A stretch of DNA of 64,000 bases from the NCBI GenBank assembly GCA_030407315.1, contig JALQPE010002338.1, positions 1-64,000 of the forward strand, read 5' to 3'. The notes beneath the pieces are model-generated. The model saw only the letters and a list, made by a program, of their open reading frames with translations, did not search any database and was not told the DNA's origin. The DNA is from Asparagopsis taxiformis (taxonomy: Eukaryota; Rhodophyta; Florideophyceae; Bonnemaisoniales; Bonnemaisoniaceae). Shown here piece after piece: positions 40,875-50,806 of the stretch. Every line of letters starts with the position of its first letter. Position 1 is the first letter of the stretch. The position numbers and the translations under genes were made by a program.

Positions 40875-41414
40875 ATGGCAGAGGAGAGTGCCGCAGCGGG
40901 CATGGAAATTGACACAGCAACACCCGCACCTGTTCCAGCAACAAATACTCCCGTGGAGGACAAGCCCAAACCGCGGTTTGAAATTAAAAAGTACAACGCT
41001 GTTGCTTTGTGGGCTTGGGGTAAGCTGCACTTCTCTTCCAAACTCTTCCGCGTCATCAACTGCGCATTACTGATCTTTTCTTACTCTTCTTTATTTGTCG
41101 ATATTGTAGATATGGTGGTCGATAACTGTGCCATTTGCAGAAATCATATCATGGATGCGTGTATTGAGTGCCAGGCCAACCAGTCCGCCCCCAGCGGAGA
41201 AGAATGTAACGTTGCTTGGGGAGTTTGTAATCATGCTTTCCATTTTCATTGCATCACGTATGTGTTTGTTTGCTATATGCGATCATCTGCGCCAGATCAA
41301 CTGCTAATTTCTAACCGTTGTTCCTATCTTCTCTGTTTTAGGCGGTGGTTGAAGACGCGTCCTGTTTGCCCCCTAGATAATTCCGAATGGGAATTCCACA
41401 AGTACGGTCGCTGA
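40875..41414 (+). CDS. RBX1: RBX1/ROC1 RING subunit of cullin ubiquitin ligases (3 exons)
   Basis: Exons 40875-41019, 41110-41257 and 41342-41414 join to 121 residues. The borders are GGG|GTAAGC to TTGTAG|ATATGG and CAC|GTATGT to TTTTAG|GCGG. The spliced product reads [12 protein letters not shown], then [20 protein letters not shown], then [20 protein letters not shown], then EWEFHKYGR, almost the textbook RBX1. It has the N-terminal cullin-inserting strand and the complete RING-H2 zinc ligands, with the extra zinc loop ([19 protein letters not shown]). RBX1 recruits ubiquitin-conjugating enzymes to cullin complexes in nucleus and cytosol. The N-terminal 30 residues are the usual variable Ala/Thr-rich part. 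It is convergent with DNA ligase I, with 122 bp between stops. Confidence 0.95.
   Translation: MAEESAAAGMEIDTATPAPVPATNTPVEDKPKPRFEIKKYNAVALWAWGKLHFSSKLFRVINCALLIFSYSSLFVDIVDMVVDNCAICRNHIMDACIECQANQSAPSGEECNVAWGVCNHAFHFHCITYVFVCYMRSSAPDQLLISNRCSYLLCFRRWLKTRPVCPLDNSEWEFHKYGR
41020..41109 (+). other. RBX1 intron 1
   Basis: A 90-bp GT-AG intron, placed by exact restoration of the ALWAWD-MVVDNC junction. It has no in-frame stop and a length divisible by three. Confidence 0.9.
41258..41341 (+). other. RBX1 intron 2
   Basis: An 84-bp GT-AG intron, placed by restoration of FHCIT-RWLKTR. It also lacks in-frame stops and is divisible by three, so retention would insert 28 residues in the RING. Confidence 0.9.
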
Positions 41415-41536
41415 TAAATCAACGCTCAACTGAGTGACCTCCGCAAAAATTTTTACGTCGTTGAAACAGTATGGAATGCAGGTGCAACTTCTTTCCAAAA
41501 ATGTGTGTAGTACGATCATTCTAACTATTTGATGTA

Positions 41537-43918
41537 TTAGTTGTTATTTGCAACAGAGCTCTGTCTCAAGTAAAACTCTGCAACTTGCTCAGCTGTCGTC
41601 GCCTCGTCCGGTTTCTTGTCATCACGCTCCCTGACAAACCGCGGAAATCGAAGAGCAATGCCCTTCTCGGCGTCGACAAGCCCTGCTGCTGCTGTGTGTT
41701 GCGGAGATATTGACAGATCAGCGCAAAGCACCTCCCACACTTGTACAGGCTCAAACCAGACGTCCGGTTCAAGTGTCTTCAGAGCAGGTGTGCGGTAGTA
41801 CGATTTAGCACTTTTGCTTGTTCGCTCCTCCTCACTATCATTATAAAACTTAGAGATGCTCTCCAGAACTGCCTCAGAAAACCCAGTGCCGATTTTGCAG
41901 ATGGACTGATATTCTTCAGAGTCGGGGTCGTAACACGCCAACAGAAATGCACCGTATGTCCCAGTGCGCTTCCCTCTTCCGAGATACCCTCCAATAGGTA
42001 CCAAGTCCAGCGAATCTCCACAACCATCCAAATAATCTTTCTTCACTTTCAGCCAGTTCTGACTTCGATTAGCAGGTTCATATGTTGAATTTTGTCCCTC
42101 AAGCGCTTTAACCATCAGACCTTCACATCCTTCTTTGATACTGCGGTTCAGTAACTCCATGATCTCTTCAGGATCTTTCGAATCCTGGCACTTTGCAAAC
42201 ATGAATTCACCTTCCTTCTCTATAAAACCAGATTGCAATTTCTCCCTTCTTAGAGATAGTGGTTCTTCGATTAGGCTCACACCATCAAAGAATAGAAGAT
42301 CAAATGCAAAGATGCAAACTTTGACACTGACATTGTTCGCATCGACATCCTTTCTTTTCCGGCCTTGTAATTCTTGAAATGGGAGAATTTGCTTCTTCTC
42401 AGTGTCAAATGCAACCGCTTCCGCATCAATGATGAAGGATGCTTTCTTGAAGTCTTTTGAGAGAGCTTCCGGCAGCTTCTCCACCAAATCTGGATATTTC
42501 GGTGTCAGGTTTTCAGCATTGCGACTGTAGATTTTCATACTGCCGTCAGCTAGGCGATGTACTTGGGCTCTCTCACCATCATACTTGTACTCACATGTAA
42601 ACGAAGTTTCGGCAAAACGCTCCAGTACCTCAGATATTGCCTTTGTGGGTTTTGCCAACATGGGAGATACGGGAATCCCCGGCATAAGCTTGCAGGATTC
42701 TGTAAGTCTTTCATCAATGGTACCAAATTCGAGCAACTTGGGAATGATAACATCCCAAACAGGTAGCTGACTGTAGACAGCTCCTAGTATACTTGCTGCC
42801 TCTTTGATTTTCTCTTCGACGTCTTCGTCTGCTTTGGACATTTTAGTTTTCTTCTTTCCATCTTCAGCTAATAGGAAGTCGGTGCTTACCCCTAGATTTT
42901 CCAGAGTCATCGCAGCCGCGAGTGCGGCGATTACTGTCTTATCGGCGAGATGGATCCTTAGTTTTCCCTGTAAAGCACGTGCGATATATTTTGCTTCTGT
43001 CTTCGAGGCGGCAACTAGCATTTTCACAATCTTTGCACGTTTAGCATCTTGTGTACTTTTACCGGAAATGGATGCAATTGCTCGAAACTCCGAGTAAACC
43101 TTCCGGACAGTTAGGGGAGGAGGTGGAAACATAGTTTTCTGCGTGGTTCTGGCGGCCGAAGCAACATCGCCTAGGTCACCGATTTCATTGTATGTCGCTT
43201 TCAATGCAGCAACTGTACGTCCTGTAACCTGGGAGAGACACTTCAATAATATGCTTTCGCCAATGCCTAGTTCGACACCCTCGTGGGCAGGTGCGAGCTT
43301 ATTGATACACAGGTAGATGGAGGAGACAAGATCATCTGGGGTGAACTTGATAATGGCACGAAATACTTCGCTGAGAATAGCCTGTATCTCGAGGCGACCT
43401 GTAAGCTGTTCTACCTTCGAAAACGTTGTGGCCAAAAACTCGTATGGAACAGGCTTACCAGCTTTCCATGAGCACTTTTCCGACAAGATGGAGGAATCAA
43501 TTGGAAGTGAACTAGGTTTGCTAGGTGGTGTATCCGGAGTTTCCGTCTCTTCTGCAGAATCGGAACCATCTTTGTCTTTGGAGTTTTCGCATTTCACCTC
43601 GTTCACCAGATTAGATTCCTGTGCGGGAGTTTCTGGAGTAGAAATCTCTTTCGGATTCTCGTGCTTTGAATCATCGTCGACTTCCTCTGGAAGTGACGTC
43701 CCTGCTTTCATTCGCTTAATATTCTTCTCTGACTTAGCATTGGCCTTTTTCGGCGAGCTCTTCGCGGGCTCCACAGATGCTGACGTTGGTGTTTGTGGCC
43801 GAGGTCTTTTCTTCAAGCCAGAACTTGTAGATTTAATGGCAGAGCTTTCACTCTTATTCGGCTTCTTGGAAGAATTGGCAGGACGGAAGAATGAAGTGAT
43901 ACTGCCTTGTTTGCCCAT
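41537..43918 (-). CDS. LIG1: ATP-dependent DNA ligase I
   Basis: 793 residues from ATG 43918. The N-terminus is a PCNA-binding PIP box, QGSITSFF (residues 4-11), followed by a long Ser/Pro/Lys-rich disordered region with nuclear signals (KKRPRPQ, NIKRMKAG). A DNA-binding domain at about 150-390, the nucleotidyltransferase domain with KYDGER at Lys445, and a C-terminal OB domain (PIGGYLGRGKRTGTYGAFLL; ALRFPRFVRERDDKKPDEAT) complete the replicative ligase layout. It joins Okazaki fragments and repair nicks; Lys445 is the residue adenylated by ATP. No intron is seen. Two E2F-like sites lie 160-200 bp upstream, suggesting S-phase expression. Confidence 0.95.
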   Translation of the reverse strand: MGKQGSITSFFRPANSSKKPNKSESSAIKSTSSGLKKRPRPQTPTSASVEPAKSSPKKANAKSEKNIKRMKAGTSLPEEVDDDSKHENPKEISTPETPAQESNLVNEVKCENSKDKDGSDSAEETETPDTPPSKPSSLPIDSSILSEKCSWKAGKPVPYEFLATTFSKVEQLTGRLEIQAILSEVFRAIIKFTPDDLVSSIYLCINKLAPAHEGVELGIGESILLKCLSQVTGRTVAALKATYNEIGDLGDVASAARTTQKTMFPPPPLTVRKVYSEFRAIASISGKSTQDAKRAKIVKMLVAASKTEAKYIARALQGKLRIHLADKTVIAALAAAMTLENLGVSTDFLLAEDGKKKTKMSKADEDVEEKIKEAASILGAVYSQLPVWDVIIPKLLEFGTIDERLTESCKLMPGIPVSPMLAKPTKAISEVLERFAETSFTCEYKYDGERAQVHRLADGSMKIYSRNAENLTPKYPDLVEKLPEALSKDFKKASFIIDAEAVAFDTEKKQILPFQELQGRKRKDVDANNVSVKVCIFAFDLLFFDGVSLIEEPLSLRREKLQSGFIEKEGEFMFAKCQDSKDPEEIMELLNRSIKEGCEGLMVKALEGQNSTYEPANRSQNWLKVKKDYLDGCGDSLDLVPIGGYLGRGKRTGTYGAFLLACYDPDSEEYQSICKIGTGFSEAVLESISKFYNDSEEERTSKSAKSYYRTPALKTLEPDVWFEPVQVWEVLCADLSISPQHTAAAGLVDAEKGIALRFPRFVRERDDKKPDEATTAEQVAEFYLRQSSVANNN

Positions 43919-44080
43919 CTCGAAATGGAAATAGGTTCTGTGACTTGTTCAGCCAGGAGCAAAATGCAATTCTCAGAAAGATGCTGTATTTAGAGTTGCA
44001 GGATTTTGGATCGTGAGGGGACCTAACGATAATGCTGCCGCAGGGAACCAAGGAGGAATTTTATCAAAATTGGAGCACCA

Positions 44081-44119
44081 TTTTCCCGCCAACTACTAGA
44101 GCAATTTTCGCGCGAAAAT
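44081..44119. promoter_or_regulatory. pair of E2F-like sites upstream of DNA ligase I
   Basis: TTTTCCCGCCAA at 44081-44092 and the palindrome ATTTTCGCGCGAAAAT at 44104-44119 both match the E2F consensus TTTSSCGC. They lie 163-201 bp upstream of the ligase ATG in a 270-bp gap. Confidence 0.6.
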
Positions 44120-44188
44120 CGCGGGGTCCGTGAATCCTTCCAGGCCTACCATGTATCACACCGATCTTCCTGAGCATCCGACACGACC

Positions 44189-44959
44189 TCAGTTCCCCCT
44201 TTGGCGCTTAGAAATCTCAGTTTGCGTTTGCAATATTCCAACAGGATATCCCGAGAGAAATTTGTCTACAGAGCGGACCACAAGGGGGCTATACAATAGT
44301 AAATTGTGTGTGAGGGCCACTGTCAATCGGTAATGTTCTCGCTGTAGCATAGTTTCGTCTACTGCGACAACGCCATCAGATTCCCCGGGGATCAAGGGAT
44401 TCAGTTTTCCGCGAGTTCCTGCCACTACCAACACGTCAATTTCACCAGGGACCGAACCCAGTCGTTGATCAAACCAGCTCTCGTCCTTTGTCATCAACTG
44501 CAAGCCGGCTTTATCGCCTAGGAATGCGCGCGCAGTGGCATGCACAGTGTTTTTCAGCATGTTTGGGCCCGTGAGTTGGTCCAATTGGAACGCGCGTGCA
44601 AATGAAGCACCTCTGAGTGGTGGTGCGATCATCACACATCTTGTGTTTTTCGAAACTTTTCCCAGAGCGTCCATTAGGCCATTAGAAAAGGCATTGTGGA
44701 GTACGACTCCGCCGAATGAATGCGTCACGAAATGAACGGTTTGTGCCTGTCGGTTTTGACGCGCCTGAACAGTGTCAATTAGTGTTTGCGCATGATCTTC
44801 TAGATTCCCCATTCGGCTTTTGTACCCAAAGTTGATCACGTCATATTTCCGTGATAGTGATGCCGCCATTGGCAGCAACTGAACACGAGTTCCCATAAAT
44901 CCATGAGCTAAAATTACCAGTGCCCTTCCACCTTGACCTGAGACTAACGACTGGTTCAT
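44189..44959 (-). CDS. alpha/beta hydrolase, lipase-like
   Basis: 256 residues from the first ATG at 44959 (MNQSLVSGQGG); the frame continues upstream without ATG to 45055, so a 5' exon could exist. The oxyanion motif is in VILAHGFMGTRVQLLPMAAS. The nucleophile elbow is VHFVTHSFGGVVLHNAF (T-H-S-F-G, a common variant of GxSxG). A late aspartate (GESDGVVAVDETML) and the histidine near the end (VALTHNLLLYSP) complete a plausible triad. This looks like the small triacylglycerol-lipase or esterase-like group (PGAP1/DUF676 style); the substrate is unknown. No signal peptide is visible. It lies tail-to-head behind the gamma-tubulin complex gene, 200 bp away. Confidence 0.7.
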   Translation of the reverse strand: MNQSLVSGQGGRALVILAHGFMGTRVQLLPMAASLSRKYDVINFGYKSRMGNLEDHAQTLIDTVQARQNRQAQTVHFVTHSFGGVVLHNAFSNGLMDALGKVSKNTRCVMIAPPLRGASFARAFQLDQLTGPNMLKNTVHATARAFLGDKAGLQLMTKDESWFDQRLGSVPGEIDVLVVAGTRGKLNPLIPGESDGVVAVDETMLQREHYRLTVALTHNLLLYSPLVVRSVDKFLSGYPVGILQTQTEISKRQRGN

Positions 44960-45159
44960 GACGTGAACGATGTGTTGGATGCCCTCTCCAGTCCATTGAA
45001 AATCATATCGTTTTTCAACGCAACAAATTTCTTTTACCCGAACGGGACTGCGCAAATTGTAACAAGGTCACATTTCTCATCCACTTTGTGTTGCAATCTT
45101 CTCCGCCCTGACATTGACAAAAAAGATAGAAAAGAGATCGCTGGAGCGAAGCCTCCCAA

Positions 45160-48100
45160 TTAAGTTGTTGCTGACAACGGGGAACCCGATTGCTGATAAT
45201 ATACATTGAATTTAAGTTGAGGTAGCAACGTTTCAAGATGAGGATGAGATCCATTCTCAAGTAGACGCTCCAGAATGTCAATGAGGAATGATGTTCTTCT
45301 TCTCAAGCTTGCAGATGCTGAAGTAAGCAGATCAGAGAGATCACTCAGCTCAGATGCCGTGCAGTATGAATCCGCAGAACACTTGCTAGAAGTTTCATTA
45401 TCCAAGTTGACGACAATATCAAACCCTCCATTGATAAGACCCAAAATAGTTTTGTGTTTCTCCCCAAGAAGGCACCTCTTTAAAGAATCAGATAGGTAGT
45501 GCATATGTGTATCTCTCAGATCCCAAATGCTGCTGACAGATGCCCATGATTTCTCAAAATCGTTCCATGATGCACCAAGAGCTTGGTCGAAAGCAAAGCC
45601 ACCGAAGACATTCACAAAATGTTGTGCCTGCCAACAAAATTGCCATAAGAACGCTCTCAGACGTCGATCTGAAAGAACACTATTCCGAGTTTCTCTGAGA
45701 GTTCTCTGTAAGACACTATTCCTCCGGGATGCCATAAATAAATTCCTTAAACTCCTTTGTACGCGAAGCACTCGAAGAAAGAACCCGAAGAATGTCGAGT
45801 ACATAGACATCGCTTGATCTGACAAAATCAAGTTCAGAGGATATTCGGCAGCATACTTCAGATTCATGGTACTATCCCATAGAGCTGTCTTTGAAGAACC
45901 TTCCACATATGTAGAATCTAATGATAGAAACTCTGTCAAAGGATTATTAGAAGAATTATAAACGTTGAGTGCAGTTTGCAGGCAGCGAGTAAGATGCGTG
46001 CGATCACGGAATGACTTTCCACCAGCCCCAGCTGTCCCGTAGAATGTCATGGCTGCAGTCACTCTCCTCTGGATGAACTTTTCGTTTTCCTCCGTCGTGC
46101 GAGAAGCCAAATTGATCTGTTCAACTAAAACACTTGCAAAATCCCCTGCACCAAGTAACACATGAGACCGCAAGTTCCTAAGATGCCCGTATATATCCAA
46201 ATCATTAATGAAGAATCGTAACAAATCTTGTTGGACGACATCATCAATCTTCCTCAGTGGTTCCAACATTATCTGTCCATACAGAAAGTTTGGTGGAGGC
46301 CATTCACTTTGGGTATACTTTTGTACCCCTTTTCCACTGGAATTTCGAGGAGACTCGTCATATCGGAATACAGAGTGATCATCGTTCTCTCGCGACACAG
46401 GGTCACACTGCTGTTCTCTGCCGGGAATTTGAAAGACGTTTTTTGGAACGGAATGACAGCGATCAGACGGAGCAGCTAATGAATCACGTTCCACCTTCTG
46501 TACCAAATTCATCTCTTTTGGCAGTTCGGTGGCAATATGCTCCTCAAGGCTCCTTGAACTCACCGAATTCGCACTTCTTGAGTGATGGAGTTCAGTAACA
46601 TGATTTGCAAACTGGTTCAGATCTTCCAGAAACCTGTGATAATCTATATCCCTGATCCGGTAAGCCAAATGCGGAGGACGTAACGTTTCGACGGCTTGCC
46701 AAGGAGCTATCTGTCTCAATAACGCACGATTTCGACCAGCCCGCAAGACAAATAAAGCTTGCTCGAAAGTGAATATATTTGGATACACTGCAACATTATC
46801 TCCATCGCGCGATGTAGAGTCCATGTCCAGATCCCATGCCGCAAGACACTCAGATGCAGTTACTGCCACTCCTAGTTTGGATCCGAAAAAGTTTGCTAGA
46901 ATATCTCTTGATGATGATGCGTTCAAGACCCAATCCCACACGTAATCCATGTATGGAATCAAAGACATGTCGAGAGCATCGTGTACAGCTTCATTTCCGC
47001 TATGCACTTGAGAATGATCCAGTACAACATTTATGACAGCGCAACACGAGCCATCCGTATCCTCAATGTCCGAGAAAATGTTCGCAATTAGACACATATC
47101 AGCCACGTGATGTTCAGCTGCCAGGACCAGAGACCATGCTTTATAATCAGGACTTGAGGATTCATCATCTATCACTCGCATTAGTGCCGAAAAATATGCG
47201 TGGATGACGTTGTGTGCATAGTTGGCAATGGATTCCAGAACTCTGCCTGTACTTGCAAATGCGTACGCCTCCGCAAACGATAGCACATCCTGGTACACTG
47301 ACCCACAATGTTGTGCTCGCGCTACGTACTCAGCTCGTTCTGCGTTGCCGGCTGAGAATGACGTCAAGTGGCGTTGAGCTTGACTTCGATAAAGTATTGC
47401 CGTCATCCTATTCTGCAGAGCGGCTGAACATTCGGCGGGTAGTGAATTTGTTCCAAGTAACATTGCGGACACGAGTGGTTTAGTAACAGTATCTTCACTA
47501 CTCATCCAATGGCTGGCATCGAGGCCAGTGAGCGCAGCGGAGAAAACAGCGTCCAGCAACAAGGATTCAGTGTCAAAATAGGTATCGTTAGGTGCAATTG
47601 TTTCATTCGGGTTATAGTGAAGAAATCTACGCTTGGATGTAAGGCACATTCTCCCCAATGACATTGGTCCGTTAGCTGGTGCAACCGTTTTGGGCGACAT
47701 TTGAAATCCAAGGTGGTGTTCATCCCTCCAGCCAGCTCCCATCTTGTGATTCAGCCAGCACGCTTCCTGTGAAATTGCAAACTGGGCTGCATCTGACATA
47801 CAGTGTTTCCAATCTTCAAGGGATATTTTCGGAACAAGAACAGAACTCGCAGGGGCCGGTAGAGAAGATTCAAGGTCATCGAACCCAAGCGGTTCTGCGA
47901 AGAGACCTGAAGATTTGGAGCGGATTGCGAAAATTGTCGATGGTACAACAGGCTGCAGAAATGTGGGAAACGCTTTGCGGTGAGGTGGAGTGAGAGGCTT
48001 ATTCGCATTTCTTGTGCAAAGAAGAATAGTATAAAGTATGGTGTGCTCCACACCATCTTCCAGAAGCGATTGATAAACTTCAGCGAGCCTGCTCGCATCT

Positions 48101-48291
48101 GCATTACGCCCAGCGAGATGCATTTCTGTAGAAATGTCCTTATACAGAACTTGCACATCGCGGTACTCGTCATTGGCTCGAAACGCACCAGTTAGGTCCA
48201 GGAGTAGGTCATATGCACGAGATACTTTACCGCCAGTCAACTGTTTCACGAGAGAATAGACGGAAGGTTCGGCAGGTTGACAGGACGCCAT
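45160..48291 (-). CDS. gamma-tubulin complex protein (Spc97/Spc98 family)
   Basis: 1043 residues in one exon from ATG 48291. A poorly conserved N-terminal part (1-500, with a GRIP1-like helical region around 290-560) is followed by a linker rich in Ser/Asn. The conserved GRIP2 region starts near 640 (PLRKIDDVVQQDLLRFFIND, HLRNLRSHVLLGAGDFASVL). It ends with RAFLWQFCWQAQHFVNVFGG and HMHYLSDSLKRCLLG, which match the family's gamma-tubulin-binding end. These proteins form the ring template that nucleates microtubules. The long divergent N-terminal half makes the subfamily unsure (GCP2-6); I do not assign one. Its start is divergent from CDT1 across 900 bp rich in E2F-like sites. Confidence 0.8.
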   Translation of the reverse strand: MASCQPAEPSVYSLVKQLTGGKVSRAYDLLLDLTGAFRANDEYRDVQVLYKDISTEMHLAGRNADASRLAEVYQSLLEDGVEHTILYTILLCTRNANKPLTPPHRKAFPTFLQPVVPSTIFAIRSKSSGLFAEPLGFDDLESSLPAPASSVLVPKISLEDWKHCMSDAAQFAISQEACWLNHKMGAGWRDEHHLGFQMSPKTVAPANGPMSLGRMCLTSKRRFLHYNPNETIAPNDTYFDTESLLLDAVFSAALTGLDASHWMSSEDTVTKPLVSAMLLGTNSLPAECSAALQNRMTAILYRSQAQRHLTSFSAGNAERAEYVARAQHCGSVYQDVLSFAEAYAFASTGRVLESIANYAHNVIHAYFSALMRVIDDESSSPDYKAWSLVLAAEHHVADMCLIANIFSDIEDTDGSCCAVINVVLDHSQVHSGNEAVHDALDMSLIPYMDYVWDWVLNASSSRDILANFFGSKLGVAVTASECLAAWDLDMDSTSRDGDNVAVYPNIFTFEQALFVLRAGRNRALLRQIAPWQAVETLRPPHLAYRIRDIDYHRFLEDLNQFANHVTELHHSRSANSVSSRSLEEHIATELPKEMNLVQKVERDSLAAPSDRCHSVPKNVFQIPGREQQCDPVSRENDDHSVFRYDESPRNSSGKGVQKYTQSEWPPPNFLYGQIMLEPLRKIDDVVQQDLLRFFINDLDIYGHLRNLRSHVLLGAGDFASVLVEQINLASRTTEENEKFIQRRVTAAMTFYGTAGAGGKSFRDRTHLTRCLQTALNVYNSSNNPLTEFLSLDSTYVEGSSKTALWDSTMNLKYAAEYPLNLILSDQAMSMYSTFFGFFLRVLRVQRSLRNLFMASRRNSVLQRTLRETRNSVLSDRRLRAFLWQFCWQAQHFVNVFGGFAFDQALGASWNDFEKSWASVSSIWDLRDTHMHYLSDSLKRCLLGEKHKTILGLINGGFDIVVNLDNETSSKCSADSYCTASELSDLSDLLTSASASLRRRTSFLIDILERLLENGSHPHLETLLPQLKFNVYYQQSGSPLSATT

Positions 48292-48687
48292 TGTTGGTGC
48301 GAGAATTAGTGCTCACGAAGAATGATGCGTTCAGTGCAGAAGAGAGTGTAGAATTGGGCGTAGTGTGCGAAACGTGAGGTGGTTCATGAAAACGCACTTA
48401 GCGTGTCAGCAATAAAAAATGTACATTAGCGGTGAATTCAGTAGCCTGGAAGTTGGTACCTGATGGTAATCGAGTGAGCCAAAGTCGGTCATAATCCGGA
48501 ACGAGGCTGTACGGTCACGACAGGGTGGATGCTTACCACAACATCATGGGTCAGTGATAGGTTGGGATGATGGTAGGAGGTGGTGGGAGAGAAGTAAGCA
48601 TTTGGAGGGGCGGGTGATACGTTGCGGATCAGTTCGGGAAGCGCGTGAGAAAGCGTTCTGATCGGCCGTTGTCATTCTATAACTTGA

Positions 48688-48950
48688 TTCTCCCGCCAAT
48701 AAAGTTTCAACAATGCTGATGACGTACGTGTCCAACAGGCGACAGACACTACAAATCACGAAAAATATTTTCATATTTTTCAAAATTTTATCACTTTTCA
48801 ATAAATTGAACGAAAAGGCGCGAAAAGAGTAATACCAAGCAGTATTACCCAATTTTTGGCGCCAACGTACCCCATTGGATACAAGCCCGCTTTCCCATTA
48901 GTAAACTACAAATAGAGGCCCACAAAATCGTAACGGATCCATTTTGGCGG
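48688..48950. promoter_or_regulatory. cluster of E2F-like sites between the gamma-tubulin complex gene and CDT1
   Basis: Four matches or near matches to TTTSSCGC lie within 265 bp: TTCTCCCGCCAAT (48688-48700), GGCGCGAAAA (48817-48826), TTTTTGGCGCCAA (48853-48865, palindromic) and TTTTGGCGG (48942-48950). They are 240-500 bp upstream of the CDT1 start and 400-660 bp upstream of the divergent gene. Confidence 0.55.
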
Positions 48951-49192
48951 TAATTCCTTTCCCTCGTACTCAGCTGCACCTATTCTCACCATCTACAATA
49001 CTATACATCACACCAACTCGCACTGTGAGACATCCTTCCACCTTGGAGGTGCCTGCTCAACCACTAGTATTGCTACTGATCTGAGGTTCAAACCCGGATT
49101 CCAAGCACAGTTAGTCGCGAAACTCGCACTAGCACCATCACGCATACATTGACTTTACCCCAAACACCACGTCCACTCACATCTCCTACCCC

Positions 49193-50806
49193 ATGAAGGT
49201 TCCGAAACAACAAAGAATTTCCGACATGTTCGGAGAACGCGTTACGAAACCCCGTCTCTCATCGCTCTCGTCCAGCCTCATTCACAAGCCTTCCAATCCA
49301 GATGTCACACATCCAGAAAAGGCTAAGTCGCTACTGCCTCCCTCCATTCCTATAGCAACCGTTCCAAAACCAATGGAGATCGTGAAACAGAAGAAGAAGT
49401 GGCGTCTTGCCGAAATTGTGAAACGAGAGAGAGAAAGCCGAGAGGCTAGGTGTCGTCCTCAACCGTCATTTGTATTCGAGGCTCCTCACATGGACACTCG
49501 CCGGCCATCAACTGAAGATAGACTCCCTCCGAATGAAACAGCCACAAAGCTTGGCAACCCGCCTGTCAAGTCACCCCGAGTGCCTCAAAAACGGCCACGA
49601 GAGGAATGTGAAACTACCCCAATTGAGAATAAGCGAATATGTGTCCATCGACAATCCCCGAGTATCACGAAATCTCAACCTCGAACTTCCGTGAAAATTT
49701 CAGGAGGCGAGGCGATATTGTACGACAGATCCATGCTTCCAAGTGGGCATTCTTTGTTACTTGATGTTCTGTCAGGACTCGAGTTGGCTCTTTCTTTGTT
49801 GAGAACTCGGAAATCAATTCCAACCATCGCTGCAGTGCGGGAGATCGTCACACGCAGCACGCGGCGCACATTTACATTGAGGATGTTATCCCAATTGGCA
49901 CACCTTGTTCCAGAAGCAGTTGCTGTTATTCCAGGTATTGGAGGCCCCAAGTTCAAGGACAGACCTTCTGAGGGCTTGGTGATTCGGCTCGATGACGTTG
50001 ACATGACTCATGGAGAAGCCGGAGCCGCTAGAAGTGCGGATAGTTCACTAACAGGCAGTTGCCTTGGCGATGCCGCAGCACGTGTGCGGCGATCCCTGCT
50101 TCATAAGCGACTCTTGAAGCATGTTCAATCTGAACACTCTCGTTTTCTGGAGAGAGAAGGATTGGGGCGGCATCTCGGTTATACGTGGCACCCTAAATTC
50201 AATCTGGAACAGGATGTAGGCGAATTGCCATGTCCTCCACTTTACCCAGTCCAGTTGAAGCAGTCGGATGAGCTGGAAAATTGCCGCCCAGTCGACTCGA
50301 TGAAGAGGGAAAAGGTAAAGGTTGCCCCACAAACTGAGAAAATCCCCACGCCTCCTTCAGAAAGTGCAGATGCTAAAAGTGATGCAGACTCTGATGGATG
50401 TATACCTCAGAGTTTGCTGGACCGTGTGCGACAAAGAGCGAAGACAAAGGAAGTTCAGGTTGCGACTGCCGAGGACAACAAGGCAAATAATAGAAGCCTG
50501 TTGACTAAGCTGCCGTGTACCATGGATAGTATCAGTTCAATCCTGAGAGGAGATCGGAGGACGGCCATGGGTTGGGCACAACTGATAAACAAATTGGCTG
50601 TTGTGCACCCGAAGAAGTGGACAAAGCAAGATCTGGAAGAACAACTGGATGTCATAACACAAATTGGAAGTGATTGGTGCAAGAAGATTGCACTGAAGAG
50701 CTCGCGTGGCGGTTTTGCCTTTCGTGTGGTTTCTGACGCACAGTTCTCCGCAGCGCGGGCTAAAGTTGCTTCCACGGAATCTTTCAAAATCGCAGACAAG
50801 TTGTAA
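49193..50806 (+). CDS. CDT1: DNA replication licensing factor CDT1
   Basis: 537 residues from ATG 49193. The N-terminus KQQRISDMFGERVTK aligns with the PIP-type degron of CDT1 (human form QRRVTDFF): Q, I, then an S-D pair and M-F in place of T-D and F-F. A disordered basic region (35-165) precedes the geminin/MCM-type winged helix at about 180-290 (GHSLLLDVLSGLELALSLLR, RTFTLRMLSQLAHLVPEAVA). The C-terminal winged helix is at about 440-530 (GWAQLINKLAVVHPKKWTKQ, GFAFRVVSDAQFSAARAKVA). CDT1 loads the MCM helicase at origins in G1 and is destroyed in S phase through PCNA and a cullin-4 ligase. An AATAAA at 50820 is the likely polyadenylation signal. Confidence 0.9.
   Translation: MKVPKQQRISDMFGERVTKPRLSSLSSSLIHKPSNPDVTHPEKAKSLLPPSIPIATVPKPMEIVKQKKKWRLAEIVKRERESREARCRPQPSFVFEAPHMDTRRPSTEDRLPPNETATKLGNPPVKSPRVPQKRPREECETTPIENKRICVHRQSPSITKSQPRTSVKISGGEAILYDRSMLPSGHSLLLDVLSGLELALSLLRTRKSIPTIAAVREIVTRSTRRTFTLRMLSQLAHLVPEAVAVIPGIGGPKFKDRPSEGLVIRLDDVDMTHGEAGAARSADSSLTGSCLGDAAARVRRSLLHKRLLKHVQSEHSRFLEREGLGRHLGYTWHPKFNLEQDVGELPCPPLYPVQLKQSDELENCRPVDSMKREKVKVAPQTEKIPTPPSESADAKSDADSDGCIPQSLLDRVRQRAKTKEVQVATAEDNKANNRSLLTKLPCTMDSISSILRGDRRTAMGWAQLINKLAVVHPKKWTKQDLEEQLDVITQIGSDWCKKIALKSSRGGFAFRVVSDAQFSAARAKVASTESFKIADKL

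Noticed and set aside
49030..49110. tRNA-like segment with GGTTCAAACCC and a 7-bp end pairing (CTTGGAG with TTCCAAG)
   Set aside because: Only 64 nt between ends, no D-arm GG and a poor T stem; it lies in the CDT1 upstream region.
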